Below are positions 1-12,189 of a stretch of DNA of 64,000 nucleotides, one piece after another; positions within the stretch are counted from its first letter, which is position 1; every line of letters starts with the position of its first letter. The stretch comes from Hofstenia miamia (taxonomy: Eukaryota > Xenacoelomorpha > Acoela), in the NCBI GenBank assembly GCA_004352715.1, contig SCFE01000095.1, positions 478,618-542,617 of the forward strand. Direction: 5' to 3'. Below the pieces are notes generated by a model. The model worked only from the letters and a program-made list of their open reading frames with translations. It was not told where the DNA came from and did not search any database. The translations under genes and the position numbers were made by a program.

Positions 1-1200
1 CAAAATATTATAGTAATAACGCAAATTCAAAAGAAGATGTCACTCAGTGTGACAAATTTACATTTATTTTGGGTTGTTTAAAAATCAATGGTAGAGCCAG
101 TTTAAAATTTTTTGATTGGCTAACACCAACTGATGTTAGATACATTTAAATTCAATCGTTATTACAAATTACAATTGCTGCCTGTTGAATTTAAGGTCAT
201 AACAATTTCAGTAATATGTCAGGAAAGTGAGAATTATATAGCAGAATTTTGCTGCCAAAATTGTTCCCTGTTGTACACATTCATTAAATTTCGTGGGCTC
301 ATTTTGTGAAAAAGCTGCTTATGGTTTGTTTCATTTTTTTCATTTGAGAAAAAATTCTACATTTTTTCATCATCTACATATATATGAGAGCTACTGATGA
401 CAACAACAATTGAAAGAACTGCCTTGAAGCCACTATCAATTATTAGATATGAGAACAGTGTATTGAAGAATTCAAAATTAAATGAAATTGCATTGAAAAT
501 TTGGTCCAACACAATACTACTTTAAAATTCCCTTGATGTACATTAGGCTTAGGACCTGGATTCCTCACCAAGACAAAGTAATAACAATAGAAATAATTCT
601 CTATAAAAGGCATGCATAAATTCTAACGAACAAAACCACCTCTGTGTTTTGAAGAATCTACTGTGCATAGCATAGCCCACTCTCAGATGGAATAACATTT
701 TAGTCAAATGTATTAAAAATCGTTTTTTACAAATGAGTTAGACAATAGATACTCTCTGGAAAGCATTATAAACAATGCAAAAACAAATACTAAATAGTTT
801 TTTGTCTTTAAAAGTTGACCTACAAAAATGAAAAGTTAACCATAGTTCACGCAAAATTTTAATTTTGAAAGCATTGTTTGTATTTCTATGATTATTTGAG
901 TCTGTGGTCCAAAACTATTTATAACATTTAAAAAGTAATGTTTATTGCATAGGTATAGAGTAAAACCATGCATATGAGAAGTTCCCAGAGTTGTCGTTTG
1001 GATTTAGATCCCAATTTGGCATTTGATTTGTTTTTAAATACTTATTCAGTCTTTAGGTTAATAAGAATCCCAATTGATAAGTAGAATGATAGGAGGAGTG
1101 TTTGTAAAATTCTGAGACTTTTTTGAATTATGTGTTGTATATTTGCTTTCGATCAAAAGTTCAAAACAAAACTATTAATTAGCATCATAATATATTCATA
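1..1200. other. AT-rich DNA, nothing recognised
   Basis: I see no reading frame with protein-like content, no RNA gene and no clear repeat structure here. It precedes the mariner remnant. Confidence 0.5.
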
Positions 1201-1224
1201 AGAATGATTTTTTTTTACAGTTAG

Positions 1225-2215
1225 TTTCACTTTTCAAAATATGAACCATCTTCATTGACACACTTGCTCCAGCACTCGGGTAACTTCTGGAGTTCCTCTG
1301 CAAAACAAATTTGAGGAGTCTGACGAATCCAGCTATCGATAGTGGCTTTCACCTCTTTTAAATCTTCAAATTTACTTCCTGGCAAAGTCTTCTTCATGGT
1401 TTTACCAAATGATAATCATTTGGAGTGAGGTCCGCACTATATGATGGATGAGGCAGAAGCTCTCATTTCTTACATCGCAGGACACACAATTTCCCCGGTC
1501 GTTTCTTTGAAAGGTTTTGATGAAGACCGTCCAAGCTGGTGACGTATGTGTCAGCATTGATGGTCTCTCCTTTGGGCATATAGTCAATAAAGATTATCCT
1601 TTCATAGACCCAGACGACCATGATCATGGCTTTGCCCACCGAAGGGAATGCCTTGGCTTTCAAGAGGGGGTTTTTCTCCAAAAGCCACACATTGCTTTGA
1701 TTGTTCTTTTATTTTGGGGCTGTAGTAAGAGATCCAAGTTTTTTCTGCGATCACAAGACGACACCAGAAATGGTCACCGTACTCTTCTAAAGTCAGTTTC
1801 AGGATTTCACATTTCTGAACTCGCTCTAAGCAGTAGAGGAACTCATTTCGCACACAGTTTACACGTGTGTTAATGTAATGTATATGCTTTTCGACATTCC
1901 AAATTCTCTTCCAATATCGAGGACAGTAACTTCCGATCAATTTCCAAAACTGTCCTGGGCTTGTTGACAGAGTCTCAGATATTGCTGTGGAATATCGGAC
2001 ACTGCGAGAATGGTCATCAAGACTGTCTCGACCACACTTCAGCCGATCCAAACACAGCCCTTGACAGAACTCTGTCGTCGAATACCTGGTATAGCTGCTT
2101 CTGTACCTTCGCTCCCAATAGTCCTGGTTTCCATAAGAATAGTACGAAAGATGGTTGATTTTGTTCTGCGTCTGACATGATTATGCCAAGAAAGAGGGTG
2201 AGAGAAATTATGTGC
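1225..2215 (-). pseudogene. mariner transposase remnant 1
   Basis: Degenerate transposase of the Tc1/mariner superfamily, mariner branch (DD34D). Reading down the minus strand in three frames: an N-terminal helix-turn-helix part (YQVFDDRVLSR), the SLDDHSRSVRYST linker (usual form EDDPRSGRPST), the first catalytic block read as AEKTWISYYSPKIKEQS (normally GDETW, so the first Asp is lost), then IIFIDYMPKGETINADTY, RPGKL, and finally HPSYSADLTPNDYHLV followed by LQKLPECWSKCVNEDGSYFE. The block that should hold the second Asp (HDNAPPH) is missing between RPGKL and LLPHPSY. The final catalytic Asp (NDYH) remains. Length is close to a full mariner ORF of about 345 codons. Terminal inverted repeats were not identified with confidence. 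Dead element. Confidence 0.9.
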
Positions 2216-2220
2216 CTCAT

Positions 2221-5200
2221 CTGTTTCGTTTTAAATGATTATAAACAATTAAAAACTCAGTCCTGAAATTTTAACAAAAATACAATAGAGTCTTTTAGAT
2301 CTTCAAGCCATTCTTTCCCACTTATTCCATAGTACTTCTAATCTTGTTCTATTGAATACAGCAGAAGCAAATTTAGTCTGCATCATTGATGATCATAATA
2401 AATAATCGAATTTTAAACAGTTTTGGAAAAAAGGAACAACTGCATTTGAAGATGTGGTGAAAATTGCTTTTAGTTGATATTCTGTTGGGTTTGTAATACA
2501 TCACAAACAAACCATTGCAACTGAGCACAATGGTGTCTTTGTTGTTATATTTGCTCAGATTGCGATGAAATCTCACAAATAATTCTGAAATCTACGATGC
2601 AGAAAGTGATTACAATAGGAGTGATTTATTACTTCCTAAACATTGTGCTAAATCAAGATCCAATACAGTTTTTCAAAAGCATGCGCTCTAAAACTTATTT
2701 ATCAAAATTTGCACCGAAACCAGTTTTGTCTATTGCCGGAGCAAGTGCCATGATTGAGTGATTATATAGCGTATATATCGATGTGTATGAAGATTATCAT
2801 TGAAAAATTTGTATTAACAACAATGCAAACTTCAAACATCTTATCAAAAATCATTATCTGTGTTAAGCAAAACACAAAGCTTTTGCCCAACAATAATTCT
2901 ACAAATCATTTGTGATAGATGGAGGATACTAAGAAGTTGTTTACTCTACATGACATTGTAAAAATGTCAATTTAAAGGATTGATTCTCAAATTCTTTACT
3001 TAATTGGTAAACTTTACCAATAAACCATGCTCCGACATAATTAATGACAACACAATTGTAAAGCTTAACTTGTATTGAAGAACCAACTTGTATTTTATGG
3101 TTGCTCGAAATTTCAAATACGTCTTTACTGGACATTTACAAATTGTGTTCACTAGATTCATCTGAATTCCAACCAAGTGCACTTTTGTTTGAGAAAAAAT
3201 AAATTTTCCTTCACTTTGAAGTACTATATATTTTGAGGCAAATAAATGTGAAGAGTTTTTAATATACAAAATCTACTCAAAGAACTCTTGAAATTTGATT
3301 GATTTTCAAAATAGATACATATACTTCATTGATATATATATATATATATATAAAACCTATTTTTCATGATATCTTGTTAAGCGTTAACGCATGGTCAAAT
3401 TCTCAAAATATTTTGAGCTTTTGGAAGTGATATTTGCAATGCTCTAATTAGGTTTGTTCAAGCTTTATCCTCAAAGCATTTATTTTTGTAAAAATTGTTT
3501 GGTTTCTCTAAATTGAGCCTATTTTCTTTTTTGTTATTGACTGGAGCTTTGACATAGAGAAATGTTGCAAGACAAGTTTTGGCATAAATTTGCATCATTT
3601 CTTTTGCTGATTTTTCGAGAAATTGGTTTGTCTTTTATTTGTCTCACAATATGTTGAGGATTTTTTTCCTGACTACTATTCTGGGAGCACAGTCAAGGAG
3701 ATGGTCTACTACTTCAACGTTATTCCAAAAAATTTTAAAGAACTAATTGTTTCCGTCAGTGCTGATGTGGATCTGAACCCTTGAAACGATCTTTGCTTAT
3801 TTCATTATTGATATTTCAATTATTTGTAGAACTAAACACCCATGTAAAAGCAAATGCTTAAAGGAACAATGACCTAGGTGACTTAATACTATTTACAATA
3901 TACGTGATGAAAAGCGAAATACTAGCTTGTTGGAGATTTCTGAAAATTTAAATTATTAATTTAGTTAGCTAGGATAATTAGAAAAAACACTACTAAATAG
4001 TGGCTACAAAATAATTATATTATTTCTTACTTATATAAGGACACTTTTTTGCTAAAAATGGTAACAATGTTCGGAATTCATTTTTCCTCATAAAATATAT
4101 TAGAAGTTAAAAGTCTGACTTAAAATGAACAATCTAAGATTGACTCTTCATACAACTAGTTTTTTGATAAACAAATAATTCCATTCAAACTACAAATTTA
4201 ATTATAGGATAATAATGAACGGCGTTGACTTTTATCATAATATCTAATCATGAATCTTAACATCATTTATTCTCTGAATTCACCGTGGAATTAGTTGCAC
4301 ATGGTTTAGAAAATGATTCCCTTGTATTCAAACTATGTTCATTATTTTATTGGAGATATGCAGGCTTAGACAGAGGTGTTTGACAGTAATCCAGTAATCA
4401 TAAAATTTCCTGATTATCATTGTCGATTTCATTACAGTTTGGAACGTAATGTAGTAACTTAAATGTATTTGGGGATTATCGTAAGTTGAAGAAGTCTACT
4501 ATTAATACAAATCTATGCTGTTCTTTTATTATTTTGCAGATTGGTCTCATTGTGCTAGGAAACACTAATAACTTAAGGGTCAGAATTAAGAATAATTTGT
4601 TAAAAGTTAATCATCAATCAATTTAGCGAACCGTTGGCCTACTTGAAATATTATTTGATAGGCTGCATCTGAAAAACTACGCTCATGTTCATTGCTGAGA
4701 TCAACAATAAAATACATAGGTAATAAAAATTTATTGGGGCTTTGCAAGTAACTCGCTTCAAACATTATGACCTACTCATAGGCTACAAAATTTGAGGAAA
4801 TTACCCGAAAACATATTTTTGAGAGGTTGAAATCAGAGATGGACATGGAGAAACCGATAGGACACATTTAAATGAATGCCAATTCGATTCCATTTGAGCC
4901 CATTTTTATAATACTTGTCAAGAAAATTTCTCCAATTTTTCGATTTGATACACCGAAATTTGGTGTGTTGGAAACTTCGAACAAAATCTACACACTGACA
5001 TTTTATAAATTCATTTTTTTAAATAATTAAATAAATTGCCTGCCTAAGTTCACCAATGTTTCCTGGTGTGACCATGTCTTACATATTCTCTTCTCTAGGG
5101 AGCGTTTTCAATATCATTTGTGTTTAAAAGGTTTTAAATTATAAAAGAGACATAGATTGCAGTTCATAGAGAGTATCAGAACACAGAAATCATTACAAAA

Positions 5201-6484
5201 ATTTTACTAGCTAAAAATACTTAAAAACCTGCCTAAGTTCGCCTGTTTTACGGTACATTTTCTTTTTCAGTACATTGTTTGTAATTTATATAGCACTCAC
5301 TGCATCTACGTTGAATTGCGTGCACTGTTGCATGATTTTCAATTTCTTATAAATTGTGGCCCAGTATTTCCATTACTTATCGGCCCAAGCCCCGGCCTAT
5401 GTTAATCTCTGATTGAAATATAGTCTTGAATTGAGAACATAAAAAGAATATGTTTACATTTTAGCTTGGAATTCTTATACATTGCCAAAACATTTCATCA
5501 CATTATGGATGCTATCGATCCCGCTTTGACATTGCACAGAATAATGTTTTAGAAATTTGGAAAATCGAATTGTTTGAGCAAATATATGCTTGCCAAGCTC
5601 ATCCCATGTGTATATTTCACACATTTCATTATATAAACTACCATAATTGAATTGAATACAGAAATAATTTAGTAATACCAGCCAAACCACGCGGTATAAA
5701 TCAATTCTTTTAGAAGGTCATTTGTTAAAGGAAATCAAAGCTTTGGTGTAGTTTAATTATATCGCGTAGTTAGAGCTTTTCAATTTTTTGTTAATAATTT
5801 TTTCTGGTTTGGAGTGTAGACACATTTAAACTACATGTATCTTCGAATTATATTAAAAATTAATCAATTTCATCATTTAAACAGTTCGGTTGAGTTTTAA
5901 AATAGATCTTCCTGCAAATTGATGAAGAAAATTAATGAATTCTAACCTGACAAATACGGTTAAATATCATCAAATTTAGTCTTGCACAACAAATGTGATT
6001 TATTAGAGAGAAATACGCGTTACACGGTTCTGAACTCCGAAATCTTTCTAACATTTTCAATCGCCTGTTAGTAAATTGATAAATATGGGACACATTTAAA
6101 AAATAAGTGTGCAGTGGAGCTTTATAGAGATGGGAATATATTATTCTGACACAAATCCATTAGCATTATCTAGAATTCGTCAAGAACTAATGAATTAGTA
6201 ATATTTTCAAAAGTTATATATATCTAAGTCTAATAATACTATTATTATAAGAAGGCATATTTGAACTACTTTGATATTATTTTCTTATCAAAATATTTAG
6301 CAGAAAAGCTTAGACAAAGAGTTGGAAATGTGAAATTCGCATACTGCAAAATTTCTTTTGAAAAATCTTTCAAAAATAGCTGATAGTCTGAGCTCAACGA
6401 TGAATTAAAGCAGATACAAAATTACATTAAAGATCCCAAATTAGGATTTTCTGCAATATTTCCTGATTTCTAAATTTTAGAGTA

Positions 6485-6487
<3 letters not shown>
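2221..6487. other. anonymous AT-rich DNA
   Basis: No recognisable gene. Minus-strand frames at 2941-3269 are open but I could not link them to a family. A (TA)n array lies at 3332-3352. A 17-bp word at 4137-4153 (aagattgactcttcata) recurs inverted at about 24833-24849, which hints at an old interspersed repeat. Confidence 0.4.
3332..3352. repeat. (TA)n microsatellite
   Basis: Short uninterrupted TA array, with no element visible on either side. Confidence 0.95.

Positions 6488-6516
<29 letters not shown>
6488..6516. repeat. (TA)n microsatellite
   Basis: Left boundary of the small segment 6517-6619. Confidence 0.95.
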
Positions 6517-6520
<4 letters not shown>

Positions 6521-6616
6521 ACTCTTTGTACGCTTCCTTTCATCTCAAGATAACTCTATGTACACCCCCTACATTTATGGTAGACCCTTTGTAAATTTTT
6601 GGGAAATCTAGAACGC

Positions 6617-6619
<3 letters not shown>
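6517..6619. mobile_element. about 103-bp segment between two (TA)n arrays
   Basis: A unique segment bounded on both sides by long TA arrays. It carries three imperfect copies of a CTnTnTGTA-type word (ctctttgtacgc, ctctatgtacac, ccctttgtaaat). The layout matches the larger (TA)n-bounded elements elsewhere in the window, so it may be a very short non-autonomous relative. No coding content. Confidence 0.35.

Positions 6620-6653
<34 letters not shown>
6620..6653. repeat. (TA)n microsatellite
   Basis: Right boundary of 6517-6619; it abuts the Penelope-like remnant directly. Confidence 0.95.
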
Positions 6654-6654
<1 letters not shown>

Positions 6655-7215
6655 CGTCAATAAACTTAGCTTTCTAGACGTTACAATACACAATTTTAAT
6701 GATCATCATGAAACAAGTTAGCATATAAATCAACAAACTCAAGTCTATGAAATCCATATCTTTCAAATTGCAATAAGTCATACAAATTTAACACAAATAT
6801 TTAATCGAGCAATAACTACTTCATCAAACTACAAACATCTGACGAATACAACAGATAAAATTTTTGAAATCTTAAAAGACAATGGCTATCCAAGATGATT
6901 ATTGAAAATAAACAAAAACAAATTCATGAAACAAACGATTAACATCGGATGCAAGAAAGAACATCTTCAACAACAAACATCTTATCCCTAAGGAATTAGA
7001 TTCTTCTGTAATTTACCAATATGAATGTGATGATTGCAATAAATTATGCATCGGTGAAACTAAGAGTCATCTGGGAACAAGTATGAAAGAACACATAAGA
7101 GGACATTTAAATTCTGAAATATATCTACATCACCATGAAGTCAAGGAACAAAGTTTTAAGATAATACTAAAGTCAAAACATCAGAAAATTGGTGAACAAA
7201 TTTTCATTTAAGTTG
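6654..7215 (+). pseudogene. Penelope-like element 3' end: RT tail and GIY-YIG endonuclease
   Basis: C-terminal part of a Penelope-like retroelement protein. First comes the end of the RT domain: KLSFLDVTI, then after a stop IFNRAITTSSN and EILKDNGYP, matching the family pattern FLDv.I ... RA ... NGYP. Next, in another frame from 6948, is the endonuclease: SSVIYQYECDDCNKLCIGET, then HLGTSMKEHIRGH. This carries the CxxC...(Y/C)IGET...R..EH pattern of the Penelope GIY-YIG nuclease, with Cys where Tyr is usual in YIG and Thr-Ser in place of the usual Arg after LG. At least one stop and one frameshift separate the domains, so it is inactive. The left end is cut at the (TA)n array. Confidence 0.82.
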
Positions 7216-7507
7216 CTAGCAATTTCGTTCACCAATCCTAGTATTGCAAAGTAGTAAAAAATTATTTTAATATATGAAAAATATAGAATAATAGACTACA
7301 TGTAACATGTCCCACAGTACACATCAAACTTTTCCAAAATAACATTAATAATTTTAAAGAATATGTATTTTTTCAGGGTGTGGACCCTTTTTAGTATGGC
7401 TACGTAACTCCTAGATCACTAGTAGCAGCATTGATATATTTGCTAGATGTTATTACAACCAATTTAGAATTTATTTTCTGATGTACAATTTGTCATTGTA
7501 CAATCAC

Positions 7508-8345
7508 TTCATTTTTCGCAGGCTCTTAACACTATTTAACATAAAATTCTTATTCATACATTAGAGATGTTTCACTTACCCCTTGGACTGATTAATTGGC
7601 TGATTCGCTATTTATACAATCAAACGTTTTTGCAGCGCATTGCCAATGTGGAAGGTAAGTTATGCTATATTGAAAGGCGCCTATCACAAGGACCTGTTTT
7701 ATGTGCATTGTTGTATATAATATGCATATCAGTAAATTTGCAGATGATATTACGTATATAGTTCCTATTGAAACAACTTTTACACAATCTTCACAATCAG
7801 AGTAAAATTATGTTCAAGAATGGAGTGAAAAGAATTTACTGCAGCCAAATATGAGCACGTCTATAATCAGCTCAATTTTCGAAATAGCAAAAACTGGAAT
7901 CGAGTATATAATGAACTACAATGTGTTAAAGAACATAAACTGTTGGGGGTTTAGATATATTCTGACCTAAACTGGACCAAGCATATCAATAGAACAGTAC
8001 GACGTGCAAACCAGAAATTATACTGCCTGAGAGTTCTAAGAAATGTTCTATTTTCAAAAGAGTTATGGCAAATTTATTATTCTAAGTTTGTTTGATTTCA
8101 ATTGCGAAGTATTTGCGTCATTGCCAATCCATCTAAACAAGAAAATTGAAACAGTTGGTAGACATGTTTAAAAAATAATTAATTTTCCAAATTCAAAATC
8201 ATTAACATTAATTAAATCTTGTCGTGAAAAACATTGCATTAAAACAGTTTAAAAAGACTCTACAAAATACATACCATCTTCTTCACTCATTTATGCCTAA
8301 TAGAACATCCTATGGTTGACTAATAAAGCCAAAATGTAAGATCAC
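7508..8345 (+). pseudogene. LINE reverse transcriptase remnant (Jockey/I-like)
   Basis: Non-LTR retrotransposon RT, 5'-truncated. Order of motifs: HFSQALNTI (the DFSxAFNTI catalytic block, Asp lost), LINWLIRYLYNQTFLQRI, the GLPQGSVL block as RLSQGPVLCALLY, then in another frame KFADDITYIV with the catalytic FADD intact, then KLLGV and WTKHINRTVRRANQKLYCL of the thumb region. The C-terminal HPLHHLFP-like tail may be read near 8270-8330 as HHLLHSFMPNR. Several frameshifts and stops make it dead. It is followed by a TAA/ATT-rich tail, as in many LINE 3' ends. Confidence 0.82.
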
Positions 8346-8399
8346 TCGTTGCATAAATCAATTTATTTTTATATTCACTTTAAAATGTTAGTAAACGCT

Positions 8400-8562
8400 A
8401 ATATTATTATTATTATTATTTTTATTGTTATTATTTTATTATTATTATTCTTGTGTATATTGTGTATATTCATTTGCAACTTTGTAAATGTATGCACTGC
8501 AGGCTGTACAATGCAAGTAAATCTGAAATACAGCTATTGAAGACTTATTATTATTATTTTAG
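8400..8562. repeat. ATT-rich LINE 3' tail
   Basis: ATT/TTA simple repeats at 8402-8450 and 8547-8560 flank a short segment (gctgtacaatgcaagtaaat). This looks like the 3' UTR and (ATT)n tail of the preceding LINE. The open frame across it is simple-sequence coding and is not a gene. Confidence 0.5.
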
Positions 8563-8587
8563 CAATAAATTACAATCAAATTTATTC

Positions 8588-8735
8588 AGTATTCACTATT
8601 TATGATTCTTGGGAATTTTAGTCCTCTTTTATAAAGTGATTTTGAAATGAGTTCCAAATACTGCTTTATATCAAATTTTTTCAAATGATTCATAATAGAC
8701 TGAAGACCTTTCCCAACGATTTTACTGTAAAAGAT
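8588..8735 (-). CDS. candidate terminal exon, unknown protein
   Basis: On the minus strand a good acceptor (pyrimidine-rich, ending ttttacag) is followed by an open frame of about 48 codons containing NHLKKFDIKQYLELISKS and ending INSEY-stop. An AATAAA overlaps the stop region. I do not recognise the protein. The frame upstream of the acceptor is also partly open, so the acceptor may be fortuitous. It lies about 240 bp downstream, on the same strand, of two duplicated reading-frame segments (8971-9260). Confidence 0.25.
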
Positions 8736-8970
8736 TAACAAACTTAAAACGTTATTCTCAATTTTGATCATGTGAAAATAGGGCAAAGATACGTTTGAAA
8801 TTTCATATGACCGCTTGTAAGAAGGTAATGATGGAATAATTCACAGTGTCAAAAAATTGGTTATCAATATTTTCCAATGTTTCTAGATTAATGGATGCTG
8901 CAGATTCCTGATTACATTAATTTCAGAAAAAAGGTATGAGTGATTTTCTTACTGTTGATGAACGATTTCA

Positions 8971-9260
8971 ATTACTGTTCGTTTAAAAATTCAATCCTCG
9001 TTAGCTCAGCCAATGCTTGTAGAATGAATTTGGTTTTATGTTTATTAGATTGTAAATTTAAAAATACATGATAAATATTCTTTAAGCGAGTGGTTCAAAT
9101 GTGGTCTAATATAACGTTTCACATGATTGATTATTTCATAATTGCTGTAGGCTTAAAGATTCAATCGTTAATAACTCAGCTAAGACTTCTTGTATCAATT
9201 TTGTTTTAGGTTTATTCGAATTGAAATTAAAAAGTACATTTAGGAAAATTGTTTCAAGTA
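8971..9260 (-). repeat. duplicated segment, two diverged copies (8971-9080, 9145-9260)
   Basis: Two copies of about 105 bp, roughly 70% alike by eye. On the minus strand both encode related peptides: SNKPKTKLIQEVLAELLTIE in one and SNKHKTKFILQALAELTRIE in the other. Preservation of the frame suggests an exon duplication or a protein-coding repeat of an old element. The family is not recognised. Confidence 0.4.
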
Positions 9261-10004
9261 GAATCCAAGGTAGCATAGTATGTTGTGGTTTCCAGTGATG
9301 CTTGTTGAAGTACCCCCCAAAATTTTTCAGATAATATGATAGAATTAATATTTTCGGAATTTTCGACATCGATTTAGTCTAGAAGCTTTGAAAAATAAAG
9401 ACATTCACGAAAAAACTGAAACTTTGTTACACTGTGTTATATTTAGCTATAGACAAATTTAAGTGCAAAATCAAAAAGCACAGCTAAATTCAGAGAAAAA
9501 CGTATTTCACTAAAAATAATTTTATATTTCAGTCACAATTTATTTTTAATGATTTTTTTCACATAAAAACCGTAATTTTACCACAGGGCTATAATTTATT
9601 TCAATGGGAACTTCACGCTTTCTTTTGTAGAATTTCGGTATCACTTAGGTAATTTTATCTCTCAGAAACTTGGGGCACTCTGATGAACTCTAGGAAAGTT
9701 TGGGCAACAAATTTAGCTCAGTCCTAGTTTTAGATGAAACTTAGTAGAATTTCACATTTGCCCATTCTTTTTCACGTCCTAATCACGTCTCTTTAACATT
9801 TTCTAAAATGCAACATTAAGCAGGACATTAAAAAACAGCACTTTTACATTTTATTATATTAAATAAGAAAAATAGTGACAAATTGAATAGAAAACAACAA
9901 AACAAATGGGGACAACATAAGTTATCCTATCTATCATTGGGTTACAAAATTATAAATGTTCATGCACAGTTCAGGCTATTTATAATGTATATGTATACAT
10001 ACAA

Positions 10005-10005
10005 C

Positions 10006-10077
<72 letters not shown>
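10005..10077. repeat. (TA)n microsatellite, long
   Basis: About 70 bp of TA with one interruption, directly followed by a 52-bp repeat shared with 24754-24805. Confidence 0.95.
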
Positions 10078-10080
<3 letters not shown>

Positions 10081-10085
10081 ATGAT

Positions 10086-10137
10086 AAAAAATAAATAACA
10101 ATTTGATATTTTTTAATTATAATTAAAATTTCAAAAT
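10086..10137 (+). repeat. interspersed repeat, copy 1 of 2
   Basis: This 52-bp block is identical, base for base as I read it, to 24754-24805. Both copies sit within about 15 bp of the right end of a (TA)n array. Weak similarity continues beyond it. Confidence 0.85.
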
Positions 10138-10619
10138 TTGTGGTAATAATAATTACATTATATACAATAAAATTTAATGATGTTTAAATCTTCATGCACT
10201 TAGAATAAATTTAATTTGTCATATTACTTAGTTGCTTGTTCAATAAATGATCTTTGTTATGGTTCTTAATTATATGTATATATATATATAAATTTATGTA
10301 TGTATATATTTATTTCGTTTTAATTCCTGTACACACAACAATGTTGCACTTAAAAAGGAATGAAACAGTTATTATAAGAGCAGCAGCAGGTTCCGTACAA
10401 AAGATATTTGCAAGCTGAATAGATAAAAGATTTCCTAAAATATGTAGAACTTATTTTAGGCATTGTCACTTTGCATCTTGTATGTGTTGTTGAAGATGAC
10501 AGTTCTTTGTTCAAAACATGTGATTCATAATTTTCAATTTTTATGAGAATTTTTAGAAATTTCTCTTTAAAATTTTTATTACTTCATATAAATGTTTTTT
10601 CTCAATTTTTGCAATTTTC

Positions 10620-11330
10620 GAAGAGTTTAATAGGTTTCCGCATTTTATTTCTCTGTAGTTTCCAAAGTCCAGAAACTTAAGCTTCAGCAGCATATAAATA
10701 TCCTGGTGCTATATAACTTTACCAATAACTTGTTTTTACTAGTAAGGCGTTCTACAAGAAACTATAAACTTTTTATTTTCATGTTAGCCGTTCTTATAAC
10801 GTGTGAAACATGACCATTTCAAGTTAATTTTCGTCAATGTTCAGGCCTAAGTAGTTATAGGTTATTACAGGTTGTATAACTTCTCCATTAACTAAAATTA
10901 TATTTTTTAAAATACATTTAAGTTGAGCTTTCCTGATGTTAGGATGAGCAATAAGTAATTCTTGAGTCTTTACTGTGTTAATTTTAAGTTTCCTTACAAC
11001 AGGCTGTTCAATAACTTGCGTCTAAATATTTTGAAATGTCAACCAATGATTTTTCAATATTCATAATTTCATTTGATATTTCGTCAGTTTGGTCAGTAAA
11101 TAACCTTTGCACTTAGAAGGCCTTCTTGTGGTAAACCAACAATTAATTCATTTGGTAATAAATACATATTTGCATTGTATTTAACTTGTTGTGACCAACC
11201 TGATATATACTGAAATATCCATTCTGCGAGCCATGGTGACGTTTCCTTACTTCGGTTTATCATTTTATGTTGAAGTATGGTATTAAACACACTGCTGTAG
11301 TCGAAGAACATCATTCTCACTAAGCATGTT
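10620..11330 (-). pseudogene. LINE reverse transcriptase fragment, family A, minus strand
   Basis: RT palm and thumb of a non-LTR element. The frame from 11320 reads MRMMFFDYSSVFNTIL (catalytic Asp block intact), then SPWLAEWIFQYISGWSQQVK and VGLPQEGLLSA (the GxPQG block with Gly to Glu). Farther along in other frames come KINTVKTQEL (the lN..KT block) and YNYLGLNID (KYLGvxID). YADD is not visible and is probably lost at the junction near 11095. The unusual SPWLA..(I)QY..GW.Q.VKY signature is shared with the plus-strand RT at 23700-23860, so both belong to one family. Degenerate. Confidence 0.75.
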
Positions 11331-11544
11331 GTATCTGCATTGAGTGAATTTTACACATATTGCATGGTATACAAAAGTAAATCAGAAGTACTTTTATTTT
11401 CTTTGTATACAATTTATATGCTTATATGGTTATATAGAAAAGTCAAACAAAGACTTGAAAATTGGACAATTATTTTGGTTTTTTAATGTGTTCACTAATG
11501 ATTTAAACGCTAATTCTTTTATTGATAATATATAAATGAAAAGG

Positions 11545-12170
11545 TATCGACTGTTGTAACCGAAATTAATAATTTGGATATAAGTAACAATGTTTTAAAA
11601 TTAAATGAAAATGTTAATTCTGCAATGGCTGACATTCAGAAATATTCTGATATTGTTAAATCGAATTCTAGTGTTAATTCAGGTGGCTTCGTTTCTTCTG
11701 AACATACAACTAATAAATTCTATGTGCATACAACACAGAGAGAAATTCGCATAGACAATCTGGAAGGAGTTATAGGTGCGACAAAGTTTGAAACCCTCGA
11801 AAACGAAAAAAAATCGGTTATGAATTTTTTTCAGCACATTACCAAAAAACTATTTGAATGAAAATTGCATTGAAGATATCTATCGTATTGGAAAGGTAGA
11901 TAAGGCTAAGAAGGAAAAAAAGCCAAGGCAAATAATAGTACGATTTACTAATACATGGGACGTACGTAGAATTCTTGCTTGTACTAGTGAACTTAAGACA
12001 TTTAATCAACGAATTTATATTTCAAGAGCTTTAAGTCCGGAGCAGATTATTAAATAAAACAACATCTTGAAAAAAAGACGTGAAATTATTAATAATGGCA
12101 CACCAACAACATATTTAAAAATCAGAAATCTTAAGTTATGGCAACTTATTAATAACACATGGGTAGATAT
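11545..12170 (+). pseudogene. LINE ORF1-like protein remnant
   Basis: Read in three adjoining frames. A leader with possible coiled-coil character (NNVLKLNENVNSAMADIQK) precedes EIRIDNLEGVIG, comparable to the N(v/l)xiiGl block of L1/CR1-type ORF1 proteins. It continues with CIEDIYRIGKVDKAKK, RQIIVRFTNTWDVRRIL and RIYISRALSPEQ, matching the RiG...rp.ivkF...R..IL...i.I..Dls.e pattern of RNA-binding ORF1 proteins. Frameshifts occur near 11855 and 12057. It directly precedes an endonuclease in the same orientation, so this is the 5' half of a LINE. Confidence 0.6.
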
Positions 12171-12189
12171 CACTTCCCGGCGACTAAAT

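Noticed and set aside
1517-1873. 118-codon plus-strand frame
   Set aside because: Antisense shadow of the mariner transposase remnant.
2941-3269. Minus-strand frames with YVGAWFIGKVYQLSKEF
   Set aside because: A faint likeness to a VGdWf.g.v-type domain came to mind, but the flanking text did not support it.
8349-8540. Hydrophobic 63-codon frame
   Set aside because: Mostly ATT simple repeat in the LINE tail.
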